Source: an uncultured bacterium (GTDB taxonomy: Bacteria; Patescibacteriota; Minisyncoccia; Moranbacterales; GWC2-37-73). Taken from it: a stretch of 34,497 nucleotides of DNA. The DNA lies in the NCBI GenBank assembly GCA_903824515.1, contig CAIJXA010000009.1, positions 1 to 34,497 of the forward strand, given 5' to 3'. Below, in pieces: positions 7,134-16,227 of this stretch (the first letter of the stretch is position 1; each line of letters begins with the position of its first letter). Both the position numbers and the translations under genes were made by a program. The notes beneath the pieces were generated by a model. It saw only the letters and a program-made list of their open reading frames with translations, made no database searches and was not told the origin of the DNA.

Positions 7134-9593
7134 TTAGATAACCGCTGCCGCTGCCACCTTATCCCCAGCCTTTGGTTTCATGATGCGAACTCCTTGAGTG
7201 GCGCGGCCAAGCACGGAGATGCTTTTAAGCGGAATTCGTATAATTTGACCTTGGAGTGAGGTGATAAACAAGTCACCTTCAATTTCGTCAATATTAATAA
7301 TGTGAGCTCCAACTAATCTGCCAATCTTGGCTGTGATGTTGGCAGTTTTGATTCCGGATCCGCCTCGCTTTTGAATTTTGTAAGCTGCTAGGTCAGTTCT
7401 TTTGCCGTAACCGTTTTCCGTGATGATTAAAAGTTGATTGCCTTTTTGCCCTTTCAGCACGATATCCATACCAACCACGAGGTCGCTGCCCTTTAGTTTG
7501 ATGCCACGCACACCGGCAGCGCTTCTTCCCATGGCTCTCACATCTGATTCTTTGAAGCGAATAGCTTGACCGCCGGCAGTACTAATGGTGATTTCATCGT
7601 TGCCAGTTGAAGGCAGTACCCAATTAAGGGTATCACCCTTGTCTAAAGTGATAGCGATGAGACCGCTGCGCCTTACATTGTCAAAATCCTCAATCTTTGA
7701 TTTTTTCACAACGCCGTGAGTGGTGGTCATAAAGAAAAACTTATAGCCATCATTCTTATTATACGGAATCATGGCAGTGATTTTTTCTTCCTGGGCAAGT
7801 TGCAAGAAATTAACCACGGCTTGTCCTTTACCAGTACGTGATGATTCTGGAATTTCGTAGGCCTTGGTTTGAAAAACTTTGCCGGTGTTTGTGAAGAACA
7901 TTAAATTATCATGAGTCATTACACTGGTAACTTTTTCGATTACGTCGCCTTCTCTTGTGGTAGCGCCTATTACTCCCTTGCCACCGCGATTTTGAACCTT
8001 ATAAACATTTGGATTCATTCTTTTTATGTAGCCATCTTGAGATATTGTCAAAATTGCTTCTTCATTTGGGATGAGGTCTTCTTGCTTGAATTCTTCAATG
8101 CCAGTGCGCAATACTTTGGTTTTGCGTTCGTCGCCGAATTTTTCTTTAAGCGCAATTAATTCATCTTTAACAACTGCTAAAATTTTAATTGTACTAGAGA
8201 GAAGATTTGTCAATTGGGCAATAGTTTCTAATTTTTCAGCTAACTCGTCCTCAATTTTTTTACGTTCCATTCCAGCAAGCGTTTGTAGGCGCATCTCAAG
8301 AATTGCACTTGCTTGCTTTTCAGACAATTTAAACTTCTTCATCAAGTTAATATGAGCCTCTTCCTTTGTTGGAGATTTTCGAATCGTTTCAATAACAGCG
8401 TCAATGTGGTCAAGTGCTATTTTTAGTCCCTCCAGAATATGTGCTCGATCTTTAGCCTTATTAAGCTCAAATTTAGTTCTTCTGGTGACTACAATATTTC
8501 TGTGAGCGATATAATGCTCAAGAATTGACTTCAAACTTAAAATTTGAGGGTCAATACCCCCTACCAAAGCCAACATGTTAACATTAAAATTCTTTTGTAA
8601 ATCAGTCGCATTGTATAGCTTGTTTAAAACTTTTTGGGCATAGGCATCTTTTTTTAGTTCAATCACGATTCGTACGCCATCCTTGTCTGATTCATCCCGC
8701 AAATCACGAATCCCTAGGATTTTGCCCTCTTTGACAAGGTCAGCAATTTTCATAATAAGGGTTGCCTTATTTGTAGCGTAGGTTATTTCAGTAATAATTA
8801 TATGAAAGGCTCCAGCCTTGGTTTCAATTATTTCAGCTTTAGCTCGAGTTACGATTTTGCCACGGCCAGTTGAATAAGCTTCTTTAATTCCAGGAGTGTT
8901 ATACATAATGCCACCAGTTGGAAAATCTGGACCTTTCACGAACTGCATTAGCTCGTCAATTGAAGCCTCGGGGTTATCAATTAAATGATTAATAGCATCG
9001 GCTAGCTCATTTAAGTTGTGAGGAGGGATATTTGTGGCCATTCCAACGGCGATTCCCATGGTGCCATTTAGCAAAAGTTGTGGGAGTTTAGCTGGCAAAA
9101 CTACGGGTTCTTTGTGAACCCCGTCAAAATTTGGAATAAAATCAACCGTGTCTTTCTCAATGTCGAAAAGCATTTCTTCTGCAATTGGTCGGAGTTTTGC
9201 TTCGGTGTAACGATAAGCGGCTGCGCTATCTCCATCCATTGAGCCAAAGTTTCCCTGACCCCAAACCAAGGGATAGCGAAGTGAAAAATCCTGAGCTAAG
9301 CGAACCATCGAATCATAAACTGCCGTGTCACCATGTGGATGATACTTTCCGAGAACTTCTCCAACCACTGTGGCTGATTTTCGAAATTTAGCAGAAGGTC
9401 GCAGACCTGATTCCCACATGGAATACAAAATTCGACGATGAACAGGCTTGAGTCCATCTCGGACATCAGGAAGCGCACGAGAAACAATCACACTCATGGC
9501 ATAGTCTAAATAAGATTGTTGAACTTCTTGCACCAAAGCGCGTGGCTGAATGTTCTCCACAAAAGGAACTACGATTTTTTCAGTTGATTTCAT
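7134..9593 (-). CDS. gyrA: DNA gyrase subunit A
   Basis: Type IIA topoisomerase subunit, 819 residues. The winged-helix/tower region contains RDGLKPVHRRILYSM, YHPHGDTAVYD (86-94 region) and AAAYRYTEAKL with catalytic Tyr129. A coiled-coil domain follows, then the six-bladed C-terminal domain. The GyrA box (QNRGGKG) at the start of that domain separates it from ParC. The position equivalent to E. coli Ser83 is Thr90, and the next key acidic residue (Asp94) is conserved. A hairpin at 9609-9635 lies directly before the ATG. gyrB is not in the window. Confidence 0.96.
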   Translation of the reverse strand: MKSTEKIVVPFVENIQPRALVQEVQQSYLDYAMSVIVSRALPDVRDGLKPVHRRILYSMWESGLRPSAKFRKSATVVGEVLGKYHPHGDTAVYDSMVRLAQDFSLRYPLVWGQGNFGSMDGDSAAAYRYTEAKLRPIAEEMLFDIEKDTVDFIPNFDGVHKEPVVLPAKLPQLLLNGTMGIAVGMATNIPPHNLNELADAINHLIDNPEASIDELMQFVKGPDFPTGGIMYNTPGIKEAYSTGRGKIVTRAKAEIIETKAGAFHIIITEITYATNKATLIMKIADLVKEGKILGIRDLRDESDKDGVRIVIELKKDAYAQKVLNKLYNATDLQKNFNVNMLALVGGIDPQILSLKSILEHYIAHRNIVVTRRTKFELNKAKDRAHILEGLKIALDHIDAVIETIRKSPTKEEAHINLMKKFKLSEKQASAILEMRLQTLAGMERKKIEDELAEKLETIAQLTNLLSSTIKILAVVKDELIALKEKFGDERKTKVLRTGIEEFKQEDLIPNEEAILTISQDGYIKRMNPNVYKVQNRGGKGVIGATTREGDVIEKVTSVMTHDNLMFFTNTGKVFQTKAYEIPESSRTGKGQAVVNFLQLAQEEKITAMIPYNKNDGYKFFFMTTTHGVVKKSKIEDFDNVRRSGLIAITLDKGDTLNWVLPSTGNDEITISTAGGQAIRFKESDVRAMGRSAAGVRGIKLKGSDLVVGMDIVLKGQKGNQLLIITENGYGKRTDLAAYKIQKRGGSGIKTANITAKIGRLVGAHIINIDEIEGDLFITSLQGQIIRIPLKSISVLGRATQGVRIMKPKAGDKVAAAAVI

Positions 9594-9608
9594 ATGCAGA
9601 AAATGAAC

Positions 9609-9635
9609 CTCGAAAAGAGATTATTTCTTTTCGAG
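9609..9635. repeat. Hairpin in the gyrA leader
   Basis: CTCGAAAAGA (9609-9618) and TCTTTTCGAG (9626-9635) are perfect 10-bp inverted arms with a 7-nt loop, ending 16 nt before the gyrA start codon. It could be a leader structure or an operator. Confidence 0.5.
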
Positions 9636-9712
9636 AATCCTATTATTAAAAAATATTTTAAATATTCAAAACACTAAAGAGCAAATTTGTTCAAACCCAC
9701 TTTTTAGTATTT

Positions 9713-9936
9713 TTAATAATTTATGGGGTCATAAGCAATTTATGGTTCCAGTCAAAGACTATCTTTGAATTTTTACGAGCTTGTTTACTTTTTGGACCAC
9801 TGCGAGCGACAGTGAGTACTGAGCGATTGGTCTTAATTCCTGACCAAGAGTATGTCCTAAAAAGCAAACAAGCGAAGTAAAAATTTTCAACTTAACCTCC
9901 TAGAACCCTAATTTGCACATGACCCAATTTATGGGT
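9713..9936. repeat. Inverted-repeat-bounded intergenic element
   Basis: The ends carry GGGTCAT (9726-9732) and ATGACCC (9919-9925), each next to an AATTTATGG-type sequence. Inside, 9764-9795 and 9856-9889 are imperfect inverted arms around two small hairpins, CACTG/CAGTG (9798-9814) and TTGGTC/GACCAA (9827-9847). The 220-bp stretch between gyrA and the next gene has no ORF. It resembles a miniature mobile or structured element. Confidence 0.5.
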
Positions 9937-9941
9937 TGATT

Positions 9942-10316
9942 TTATTTTGGCAGGTTCTTATATGAGTTAGACGAATTTGACGTGCTATTCGTAGAACCAC
10001 CAACTTGGTTAGGGTTAACCTCTTTTGAGGGCGCAATACCTTCCGACTCTATTGAGATAGAGTTGTTCTTAGTATAATCTTTTAGGGAATTAGATTGCGA
10101 GGGAGTATTACTGATTGTTTGATTCTGTGCATCGGTATTGCTATTGCTTGATTCTTGCGAGCTTTCATTTCTATTACTTTTGAACATTAGCGTAATAGAT
10201 AAGAGCCAGATAATAAGAATGATTAACATTGAAACAGCAACACTTCCCCAAACCCAACGAAGTCTGATGTGCTCTGGTTGTTGTTGTATCTCTTCAATTT
10301 TTTTTGCAATGTTCAT
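9942..10316 (-). CDS. Small single-pass membrane protein, unknown
   Basis: The 124 residues have a short charged N-terminus, one membrane helix at about 25-48, and a low-complexity Ser/Asn/Gln-rich tail of about 75 residues that probably lies outside the membrane. No family is recognised. It starts 8 nt after the stop of the metallo-beta-lactamase-fold gene, so the two form an operon. Composition and context give no function. Confidence 0.65.
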   Translation of the reverse strand: MNIAKKIEEIQQQPEHIRLRWVWGSVAVSMLIILIIWLLSITLMFKSNRNESSQESSNSNTDAQNQTISNTPSQSNSLKDYTKNNSISIESEGIAPSKEVNPNQVGGSTNSTSNSSNSYKNLPK

Positions 10317-10324
10317 ATTTTTGA

Positions 10325-10987
10325 TTAGGCCTCATGATCCATAATAACAACTTCCATGCTCTTACCTTCCAGCTCTTTTTTCTTAATATTTAACTTGGTA
10401 ACCTTGTCTCCGGGGCAATTTCCCATTTCGTTGCAGAATTTTTGTAAATCATCTATTTCAAGAGTGCTGCCAGTCAACTTATAGTGCATCGGAATTACAA
10501 TAGCTGGTTCTATTTTTCTAATCAATTCAGTTGCTTTTTTGCCATCAATTGTGTAATTTCCACCAACTGGAATAAAAAGAACATCTACGCCGTCAATTTC
10601 TTCTAATTGCTTCCCATTGAGTTCGCCACCAATATCTCCGAGGTGACAAATCTTGAGCTCCTCGCTTTCAATTATGAAGATAGTGGAGCGCCCCCTCATA
10701 ACACCTTCTTGTGAATCATGAAAGGAGTCTATGCCTACCACGTTAATACCCTTGACTGCATATTCACCAGGCGTGTTTATGACAACAGGCTCACCCTTAA
10801 GAGCTTCAATGTTATTGTGATCATGATGATCATGTGAAACAAAAACAACATCAGCCTGACCTTGTGGTGGCTTTATTCCTAATTCTTTTCCGAAGGGATC
10901 AAAAAAAAGCGTAATATCTTCGGTTGCTCGTCCGCCTGGCTTACTGGTTATTTTGAAGCATGAATGACCATAATATTGAATAAGCAT
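10325..10987 (-). CDS. Metallo-beta-lactamase-fold hydrolase (UlaG-like)
   Basis: A 220-residue protein with an early YYGHSCF strand, the metal motif SHDHHDHNN (HxHxDH), then a GDIGG segment and a C-terminal VIPMHYK with the last metal His. This is the compact UlaG/YtkL-type metal-dependent hydrolase architecture; its substrate is unknown. It heads a two-gene minus-strand operon, divergent from the S1 gene. A TATAAT on the minus strand at 11067-11072 is a likely -10 box. Confidence 0.85.
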   Translation of the reverse strand: MLIQYYGHSCFKITSKPGGRATEDITLFFDPFGKELGIKPPQGQADVVFVSHDHHDHNNIEALKGEPVVINTPGEYAVKGINVVGIDSFHDSQEGVMRGRSTIFIIESEELKICHLGDIGGELNGKQLEEIDGVDVLFIPVGGNYTIDGKKATELIRKIEPAIVIPMHYKLTGSTLEIDDLQKFCNEMGNCPGDKVTKLNIKKKELEGKSMEVVIMDHEA

Positions 10988-11345
10988 CGTTTCTGATTGA
11001 TGAAAAAGTTATCCCCTTTGAAGGTGAAATGACTTATCAAGATGAATTATTAGTTTTGACTGCACAATTATAGTAGCATATCAAACTTGCTCTGTCGAGA
11101 TGGTTTTGCGCTGAAAAATTGCCATTTGGCGTAGTCAAAAAACTATTACCGTTTAGCTCTTGCCAGAATCTGCTTTAACGTGTACAATAGTTAGGCAATT
11201 AATTATTTAAGAAAATTTAATAGTGAAATGCTTTAATTTCACGGTTTTTAAATAATTTTCTCTTGCAAAGGAAAATTTTTGCGTTAATAGCGCTATTTAA
11301 TAATTAACAAACAAGTGCGCTACTTGTTAGTAGAAAATAATACAT
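10988..11345. promoter_or_regulatory. Divergent promoter region and structured S1 leader
   Basis: A gene-free 358 bp between divergent genes. To the right is a clear promoter, TTGCCA (11160-11165), 17 bp, TACAAT (11183-11188). Its leader of about 150 nt carries GTGAAAT/ATTTCAC and AACAAGT/ACTTGTT hairpins before the S1 start codon. To the left, TATAAT on the minus strand (11067-11072) probably serves the metallo-beta-lactamase-fold gene. Confidence 0.7.
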
Positions 11346-12578
11346 ATGGCAATTAAGAAAAAAGACATTTTAGATAAACTCGCTGAGGAAGTTGATAAAA
11401 TGCAAGACAATAAGGAAGTCATTGAAACTAGTGCTCCGAAAAAACAAGTTTTGGAGACTGAAGAAGAAGTCGAGTTGTCAGCAATGGGAACTCTCTTGGA
11501 AGAAAATCCAATTAAGATTCCTCAGGTTGGAGATGTGCTCGAAGGAAGAGTTATTGACATTACTTCAAATTCACTATTACTGGACCTGGGTTGTTTTGGG
11601 ACAGGAATTGTTCTTGGAAAGGAGATTAAGGATGGTCTTGCAATTGGAAAGGTTAAACAAGGCGATACGGTTAGCGCAACATTGACTGACATCGAAAATG
11701 AGGACGGCTACATGGAACTTTCCATTCGGGAAGCCTCATATGAACGAGCTTGGGATGATCTTGAATCAAAACGCGATATTATGGGAGTGGTTATGACCAA
11801 GGTGCTGGATGCGAATAAGGGGGGGTTAATGGTGGAAGTCAATGGAATTATGGGCTTTGTTCCAGTTTCGCAACTCTCAAGTGAACATTATCCAAGAGTT
11901 GAGGATGGAGACAAAAATAAAATCCTGGAGTTGCTCAAGAAGCTAATCGGAAAAGAAATGCAAGTTAGAATTCTGGATGCCGATAGGGATAGTGAAAAAT
12001 TGATAGTCAGTGAACGAGCAGCTTCAAGCGAAAAAGAAAAAGAAGTTATTTCTCAACTTCAGGCTGGAGATATTATTGAAGGTGAGATTAGTGGGGTTGT
12101 TGATTTCGGTGCTTTTGTGAAATTTTTGCCAACTTCCCGTCAAGGATCAACTCGAGATAGCGACAAACTTGAAGGTTTGGTGCACATATCAGAGCTTGCT
12201 TGGCAGTTAATTGATGATCCTAGAACAATTGTTAAGACTGGTGATATTGTTAAGGCAAGAATTATTGGAATTGATGATACTAGAATTTCACTTTCAATGA
12301 AAGCTTTGGCGAAGGATCCTTGGAGTGAAATTGCTGAGAAATATAAAACCGGAGATATTGTGCAAGGCAAAATTGACAAAATTAATCCTTTTGGAGCTTT
12401 TGTTTATTTAGATAAAGACATCCATGGCTTGGCGCATGTTAGCGAATTTCAGGAGGTTTATCCTGGAAAAAAGATGGACGAAGTTCTTCGCGGAGGCGAG
12501 ACATATTCTTGGAAAATTCTTTCTATTGAGCCAAAAGATCATCGAATGGGTCTGATGTTGGTAAAAGAGGAAAAATAA
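11346..12578 (+). CDS. RNA-binding protein with four S1 domains (ribosomal protein S1-like)
   Basis: The 410 residues have an acidic/charged N-terminus (1-50) followed by four S1 (OB-fold) domains at about 55-125, 138-222, 237-320 and 333-405. Each has the GxxVxGxVxxI and GFxPxSxL/GLxHxSE signatures. Four domains match the short S1 type of many non-proteobacteria. The expected role is mRNA binding at the ribosome, which matters in a genome that shows few Shine-Dalgarno sequences. It is driven by its own promoter and followed by a terminator. No Shine-Dalgarno is seen before the ATG. Confidence 0.9.
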   Translation: MAIKKKDILDKLAEEVDKMQDNKEVIETSAPKKQVLETEEEVELSAMGTLLEENPIKIPQVGDVLEGRVIDITSNSLLLDLGCFGTGIVLGKEIKDGLAIGKVKQGDTVSATLTDIENEDGYMELSIREASYERAWDDLESKRDIMGVVMTKVLDANKGGLMVEVNGIMGFVPVSQLSSEHYPRVEDGDKNKILELLKKLIGKEMQVRILDADRDSEKLIVSERAASSEKEKEVISQLQAGDIIEGEISGVVDFGAFVKFLPTSRQGSTRDSDKLEGLVHISELAWQLIDDPRTIVKTGDIVKARIIGIDDTRISLSMKALAKDPWSEIAEKYKTGDIVQGKIDKINPFGAFVYLDKDIHGLAHVSEFQEVYPGKKMDEVLRGGETYSWKILSIEPKDHRMGLMLVKEEK

Positions 12579-12599
12579 AAACATTTAAATGAGCTATCT

Positions 12600-12632
12600 T
12601 AAAAAGACCGTCAAGAGTGATGGTCTTTTTTG
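12600..12632 (+). terminator. Rho-independent terminator of the S1 gene
   Basis: An AAAAGACC/GGTCTTTT stem with a loop of about 12 nt, followed by six T, lies 22 bp after the S1 stop codon. Confidence 0.85.
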
Positions 12633-12643
12633 TGCGCTTATTG

Positions 12644-12671
12644 TTGCTTTATGCTAATATATGCGTATACT
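12644..12671 (+). promoter_or_regulatory. Probable promoter of gmk-tilS-ftsH
   Basis: TTGCTT (12644-12649), 16 bp, TATACT (12666-12671). It lies right after the S1 terminator and about 30 bp before the gmk start. Confidence 0.55.
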
Positions 12672-12702
12672 TAGATAAAATAAGAAATAAATTAATAAAA
12701 CT

Positions 12703-13296
12703 ATGCAAAAATCAAATATTTTTATTATTTCAGGTCCTTCAGGCGCAGGAGAAGATTCCATTATAGAGGGCTTACGGTCGTATTTTAGTCTTCAACGCAT
12801 AATAACCACGACAACTAGACAAATGCGTCCAGGAGAAGATCAGGGAGAACCTTATTATTTTATTTCTGAAGAAGAATTTGAGGCTGGCTTGAAAATTGGG
12901 AACTTCGCAGAACACGCAAAGCAATATAATGGAAATTTCTATGGCGTAACAAAGTCGGAGCTGCAACGAGTTCAAAATTCTGGCAAGCTTGGATTGTGGA
13001 AAATTGAATACAAAGGAGTTATCTCTGTAAAAAAAATGTATCCCGAAATAATCTCAATATTTATAAATGCTCCAAGCTTGGAAATTTTAGAAAATAGGAT
13101 ACGGCGTCGCAGTAACGTTTCCAATGAATATGTGGCAGAAAGAATGTTATATACGAAAGAATGGCTCAAGCATCTGGATATCTATGACTACATAGTTATA
13201 AATGAGGAAGGAAAATTAATTGAGGCTGTTAAAGAAGTGGTTGAAATTATAAGAAAAAATGCAAACTTAGAAAATAAAATAAGTTTGAGCGTCTAA
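12703..13296 (+). CDS. gmk: Guanylate kinase-family protein with altered P-loop
   Basis: A 197-residue protein of normal guanylate kinase length and layout: P-loop at 11-19, TTTTRQMRPGE-type GMP-binding segment, YYFISEEEF, FAEHAKQYNGNFYGV, and RIRRR in the lid. In the P-loop GPSGAGEDS the Walker A lysine is Glu17 (codon GAA, one base from AAA). The LxIDxQG motif is weakened to KIEYKG. So either activity is lost or altered, or another kinase supplies GMP phosphorylation. It is followed by tilS 70 bp later, with no terminator between. Confidence 0.85.
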   Translation: MQKSNIFIISGPSGAGEDSIIEGLRSYFSLQRIITTTTRQMRPGEDQGEPYYFISEEEFEAGLKIGNFAEHAKQYNGNFYGVTKSELQRVQNSGKLGLWKIEYKGVISVKKMYPEIISIFINAPSLEILENRIRRRSNVSNEYVAERMLYTKEWLKHLDIYDYIVINEEGKLIEAVKEVVEIIRKNANLENKISLSV

Positions 13297-13322
13297 CTAT
13301 TTTTTAACTTAGCTGGCGCAAT

Positions 13323-13336
13323 CGCAATATATTGCG
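13323..13336. repeat. 14-bp perfect palindrome between gmk and tilS
   Basis: CGCAATATATTGCG lies in the 70-bp gap upstream of tilS. It could be a protein-binding site or a weak hairpin. Confidence 0.35.
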
Positions 13337-13366
13337 TGGCGAGTGCAGCCTTGAATTTAAATAGCA

Positions 13367-14329
13367 ATGCAATTTATCAAAAATGTTCAAAATTTTTCAG
13401 TGCAATATAATCTTTGGAAAAAAGGTTCAAAGATTGTAATTGGTGTATCAGGCGGCCCGGACAGCGTTTGTCTTTTAAACGTGTTATTTTTTCTCTCAAA
13501 CAAATATGATTTCGAGCTTCAAATTGCCCATGTGAACTATGGGCTCCGTGGTCAAGATTCCCTTGAGGACGAAAAATTTACAAAAGAGCTTGCAAAAAAA
13601 TATGCTATTAAAGTTAATGTATTAAAGTTGAACGAGGTCCCTTTTACAGGAAACCTTGAAAACAAACTTAGAGATATTAGGTATCAGTATTTTGAAAAGT
13701 TGAGAAAAGAGCTCAAGTTTGATTTAATTGCGGTTGCGCACAATCAGAATGACCAAGCAGAAACGGTATTAATGAAAATGATCAGAGGTGCCGGGCTTAA
13801 TGGTTTGGGTGCCATGCGTCCAAAATCCTCATTGATTATCAGGCCACTTTTAAAGAGTAATCGGATAGAAATCATTGCTTATTTGAAAGAGAATCAGCTT
13901 CGCTACCGAATTGATAAATCCAATGAGCAAACAAATGTCGTGCGAAACAAAATTAGACACGAAGTGCTTCCCTATTTAGAAAAGAAACTTAATTTGCCAA
14001 TCATCAAAACATTGAGTGATTTATCGTATCCAATTAGTGATGATTATGATTTTATTAGAGAAAGCGCTGAAAAATTTGTAGTTTCTGTTTGTAAAAATAA
14101 GCGGGTCAATTTTGCTGATAGTGACTTTATGTCCCTACACGAAGCGATTCAACGACAATCAATTAGGCAAATATTTTTAATGTTAAAAGGTCAGTTTAAG
14201 GATATCGAATATGGTCATATTGAAGAGTTGAGAAAAATCATCAAAAGTGGCAAGAATAAAACGAAAGTTGCTATTGTTGGTGGCTTGAAGATATCAAAAA
14301 AGGGTGCTAATATTGAAATATTATCTTAA
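13367..14329 (+). CDS. tilS: tRNA(Ile)-lysidine synthase
   Basis: Modifies C34 of the tRNA-Ile that reads AUA to lysidine, using ATP. The 320 residues contain the PP-loop SGGPDS at about 29-34, the HVNYGLRG segment, AHNQNDQAETVLM (metal/ATP region) and NKIRHEVLPYLE, all diagnostic. The C-terminal substrate-binding domains are short relative to E. coli TilS. The tilS-ftsH order (25-bp gap) is a conserved neighbourhood in many bacteria. No Shine-Dalgarno is seen. Confidence 0.94.
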   Translation: MQFIKNVQNFSVQYNLWKKGSKIVIGVSGGPDSVCLLNVLFFLSNKYDFELQIAHVNYGLRGQDSLEDEKFTKELAKKYAIKVNVLKLNEVPFTGNLENKLRDIRYQYFEKLRKELKFDLIAVAHNQNDQAETVLMKMIRGAGLNGLGAMRPKSSLIIRPLLKSNRIEIIAYLKENQLRYRIDKSNEQTNVVRNKIRHEVLPYLEKKLNLPIIKTLSDLSYPISDDYDFIRESAEKFVVSVCKNKRVNFADSDFMSLHEAIQRQSIRQIFLMLKGQFKDIEYGHIEELRKIIKSGKNKTKVAIVGGLKISKKGANIEILS

Positions 14330-14354
14330 GTAAATAAAATTAGAAATTAAAATT

Positions 14355-16196
14355 ATGGAAAAATTGCTAAAAAATATTGCAGTTGTTGTTTTTTTGTTCT
14401 TGCTTGTTTCGGGCTTAATGGTTCTTTACAGCTCCCCGACTCAAAAACCAATTGAAATATCCCTAAGTGAAGCGGCAAATCAAATTAATGATGGAAAAGT
14501 CAAGAACATCGCCGTAGATAATGATAATTTGAGCATTGAACTTAATGATGGAACAAAGGAAAAATCCGTCAAAGAGCCTCAGAGCTCCTTGACCGAGTCT
14601 TTGAGTAATTATGGCGTGGACAAGGAAAAAATTAAAGAAGTAAAAATCGATATCAAGCAGCTATCTGGTTGGGATTCTTTTTTGCAAGGAGTTTTGTTGC
14701 CATTTCTACTGCCCTTTGCTCTCATAGCGGTATTTATTTGGTTTATGCTAAAGCAAGCTCAAAGAGGAAATTCTCAAGCCTTGTCATTTGGACTTAGTAA
14801 GGCGCGCATGACTGACCCCAAAGACAAGAAAAAGCGCACAACTTTTGCAGATGTTGCTGGAGCAAAGGAAGCAAAGGAGGAACTTGGGGAAATTGTGGAA
14901 TTCTTGAAGCACCCAAAAAAGTTTATTGCGATTGGAGCTAAGATTCCAAAGGGAGTTTTACTCTTAGGTTCTCCGGGAACAGGAAAAACACTCATGGCAA
15001 GAGCGGTGGCGGGTGAAGCGGGCGTGCCATTTTTCAACATTTCAGGAAGTGAATTTGTGGAAATGTTTGTTGGTGTTGGAGCAAGCCGAGTGAGAGATCT
15101 CTTTAAGCAGGCCAAAAAAAGTGCACCAGCAATAGTGTTTATTGATGAAATTGATGCAGTTGGAAGGCATCGGGGTGCGGGTCTTGGAGGTGGCCATGAT
15201 GAAAGAGAACAAACCTTAAATCAAATCCTTGTTGAAATGGATGGTTTTGAAAGTGAAACAAGTGTTATTGTTGTTGCCGCAACAAACAGACCTGATGTCT
15301 TAGATCCAGCCCTTTTGCGCCCAGGTCGTTTTGACAGAAGGGTGGTTATGGATTTGCCAGACATAAGGGAGCGAGAAGAAATATTGAAAATTCACATGAA
15401 AAATAAGCCAATGGAAAAAAATGTTAATGTTCGTCAACTTTCTGAACGAACGTCTGGTTTTTCCGGTGCGGACTTGGCAAACTTGGTCAATGAGGCGGCT
15501 ATTTTGTCTGTTAGACGGGAAAAGAAGCAGATTTCAAGCAGCGAATTGAAAGAATCAATTGAAAAAGTTATCCTTGGACCAGAAAGAAGAAGTCGAGTTG
15601 TCAATGAAAAAGAAAAAGAAATTGTTGCCTATCATGAAGCAGGACATGCTCTTATTGCTGCTCTTCTTCCGAATGCTGATCCTGTTCAAAAGGTTTCAAT
15701 AATCGCTCGAGGACAGGCTGGTGGGTATACTCTTTCTGCCCCAACCGAAGATAGGCATCTTCATTCTAAGGCATATTTTATTGATGAACTCGCAACCTTG
15801 CTCGGTGGTCATGTGAGTGAGAAGCTGTATTGTGGGGACGTAACCACTGGACCATCCAATGATCTTGAAAGGGCAACACATATGGCGCGAGCAATGGTGA
15901 CACGCTATGGAATGAGTCCACTTGGACCCAGGACTTTTGGAAAAAAAGAAGAGTTGGTATTTTTAGGCCGTGAAATTAACGAAGAAAAGGATTATTCCGA
16001 AAATACTGCGCAAGCTATTGATAATCAGGTTTCTCATTTTATAAACCAAGCAGCCGCAACAGCAGAAAAAATATTAATTGACAAAAAGGATGTTTTGAAG
16101 AAGATAGTCGCTTATCTTATGGAAAATGAGACTCTCGAAAAAGAAGCGTTTGATGAAATTGTAGGCCTCAAGAAAACTGCAGAAGTCGTAGCATAA
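14355..16196 (+). CDS. ftsH: ATP-dependent zinc metalloprotease FtsH
   Basis: Membrane AAA+ protease degrading misfolded membrane proteins and selected regulators. The 613 residues have membrane helix 1 at about 9-25, a short extracytoplasmic domain and helix 2 at about 112-132. The AAA module follows with Walker A GSPGTGKT (205-212), Walker B VFIDEID (261-267) and second region of homology NRPDVLDPALLRPGRFDRR. The peptidase has HEAGH (427-431) and a later NDLERAT with the third zinc ligand. All key residues are present. It is co-directional with tilS and the following membrane protein gene. Confidence 0.97.
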   Translation: MEKLLKNIAVVVFLFLLVSGLMVLYSSPTQKPIEISLSEAANQINDGKVKNIAVDNDNLSIELNDGTKEKSVKEPQSSLTESLSNYGVDKEKIKEVKIDIKQLSGWDSFLQGVLLPFLLPFALIAVFIWFMLKQAQRGNSQALSFGLSKARMTDPKDKKKRTTFADVAGAKEAKEELGEIVEFLKHPKKFIAIGAKIPKGVLLLGSPGTGKTLMARAVAGEAGVPFFNISGSEFVEMFVGVGASRVRDLFKQAKKSAPAIVFIDEIDAVGRHRGAGLGGGHDEREQTLNQILVEMDGFESETSVIVVAATNRPDVLDPALLRPGRFDRRVVMDLPDIREREEILKIHMKNKPMEKNVNVRQLSERTSGFSGADLANLVNEAAILSVRREKKQISSSELKESIEKVILGPERRSRVVNEKEKEIVAYHEAGHALIAALLPNADPVQKVSIIARGQAGGYTLSAPTEDRHLHSKAYFIDELATLLGGHVSEKLYCGDVTTGPSNDLERATHMARAMVTRYGMSPLGPRTFGKKEELVFLGREINEEKDYSENTAQAIDNQVSHFINQAAATAEKILIDKKDVLKKIVAYLMENETLEKEAFDEIVGLKKTAEVVA

Positions 16197-16227
16197 CAAG
16201 CCTCATAAATTATTTGTTATTAAGAAA

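Noticed and set aside
10988..11345. Replication origin at the divergent gene switch
   Set aside because: Gene directions would fit, but no good DnaA box is present; a divergent promoter region explains the layout.
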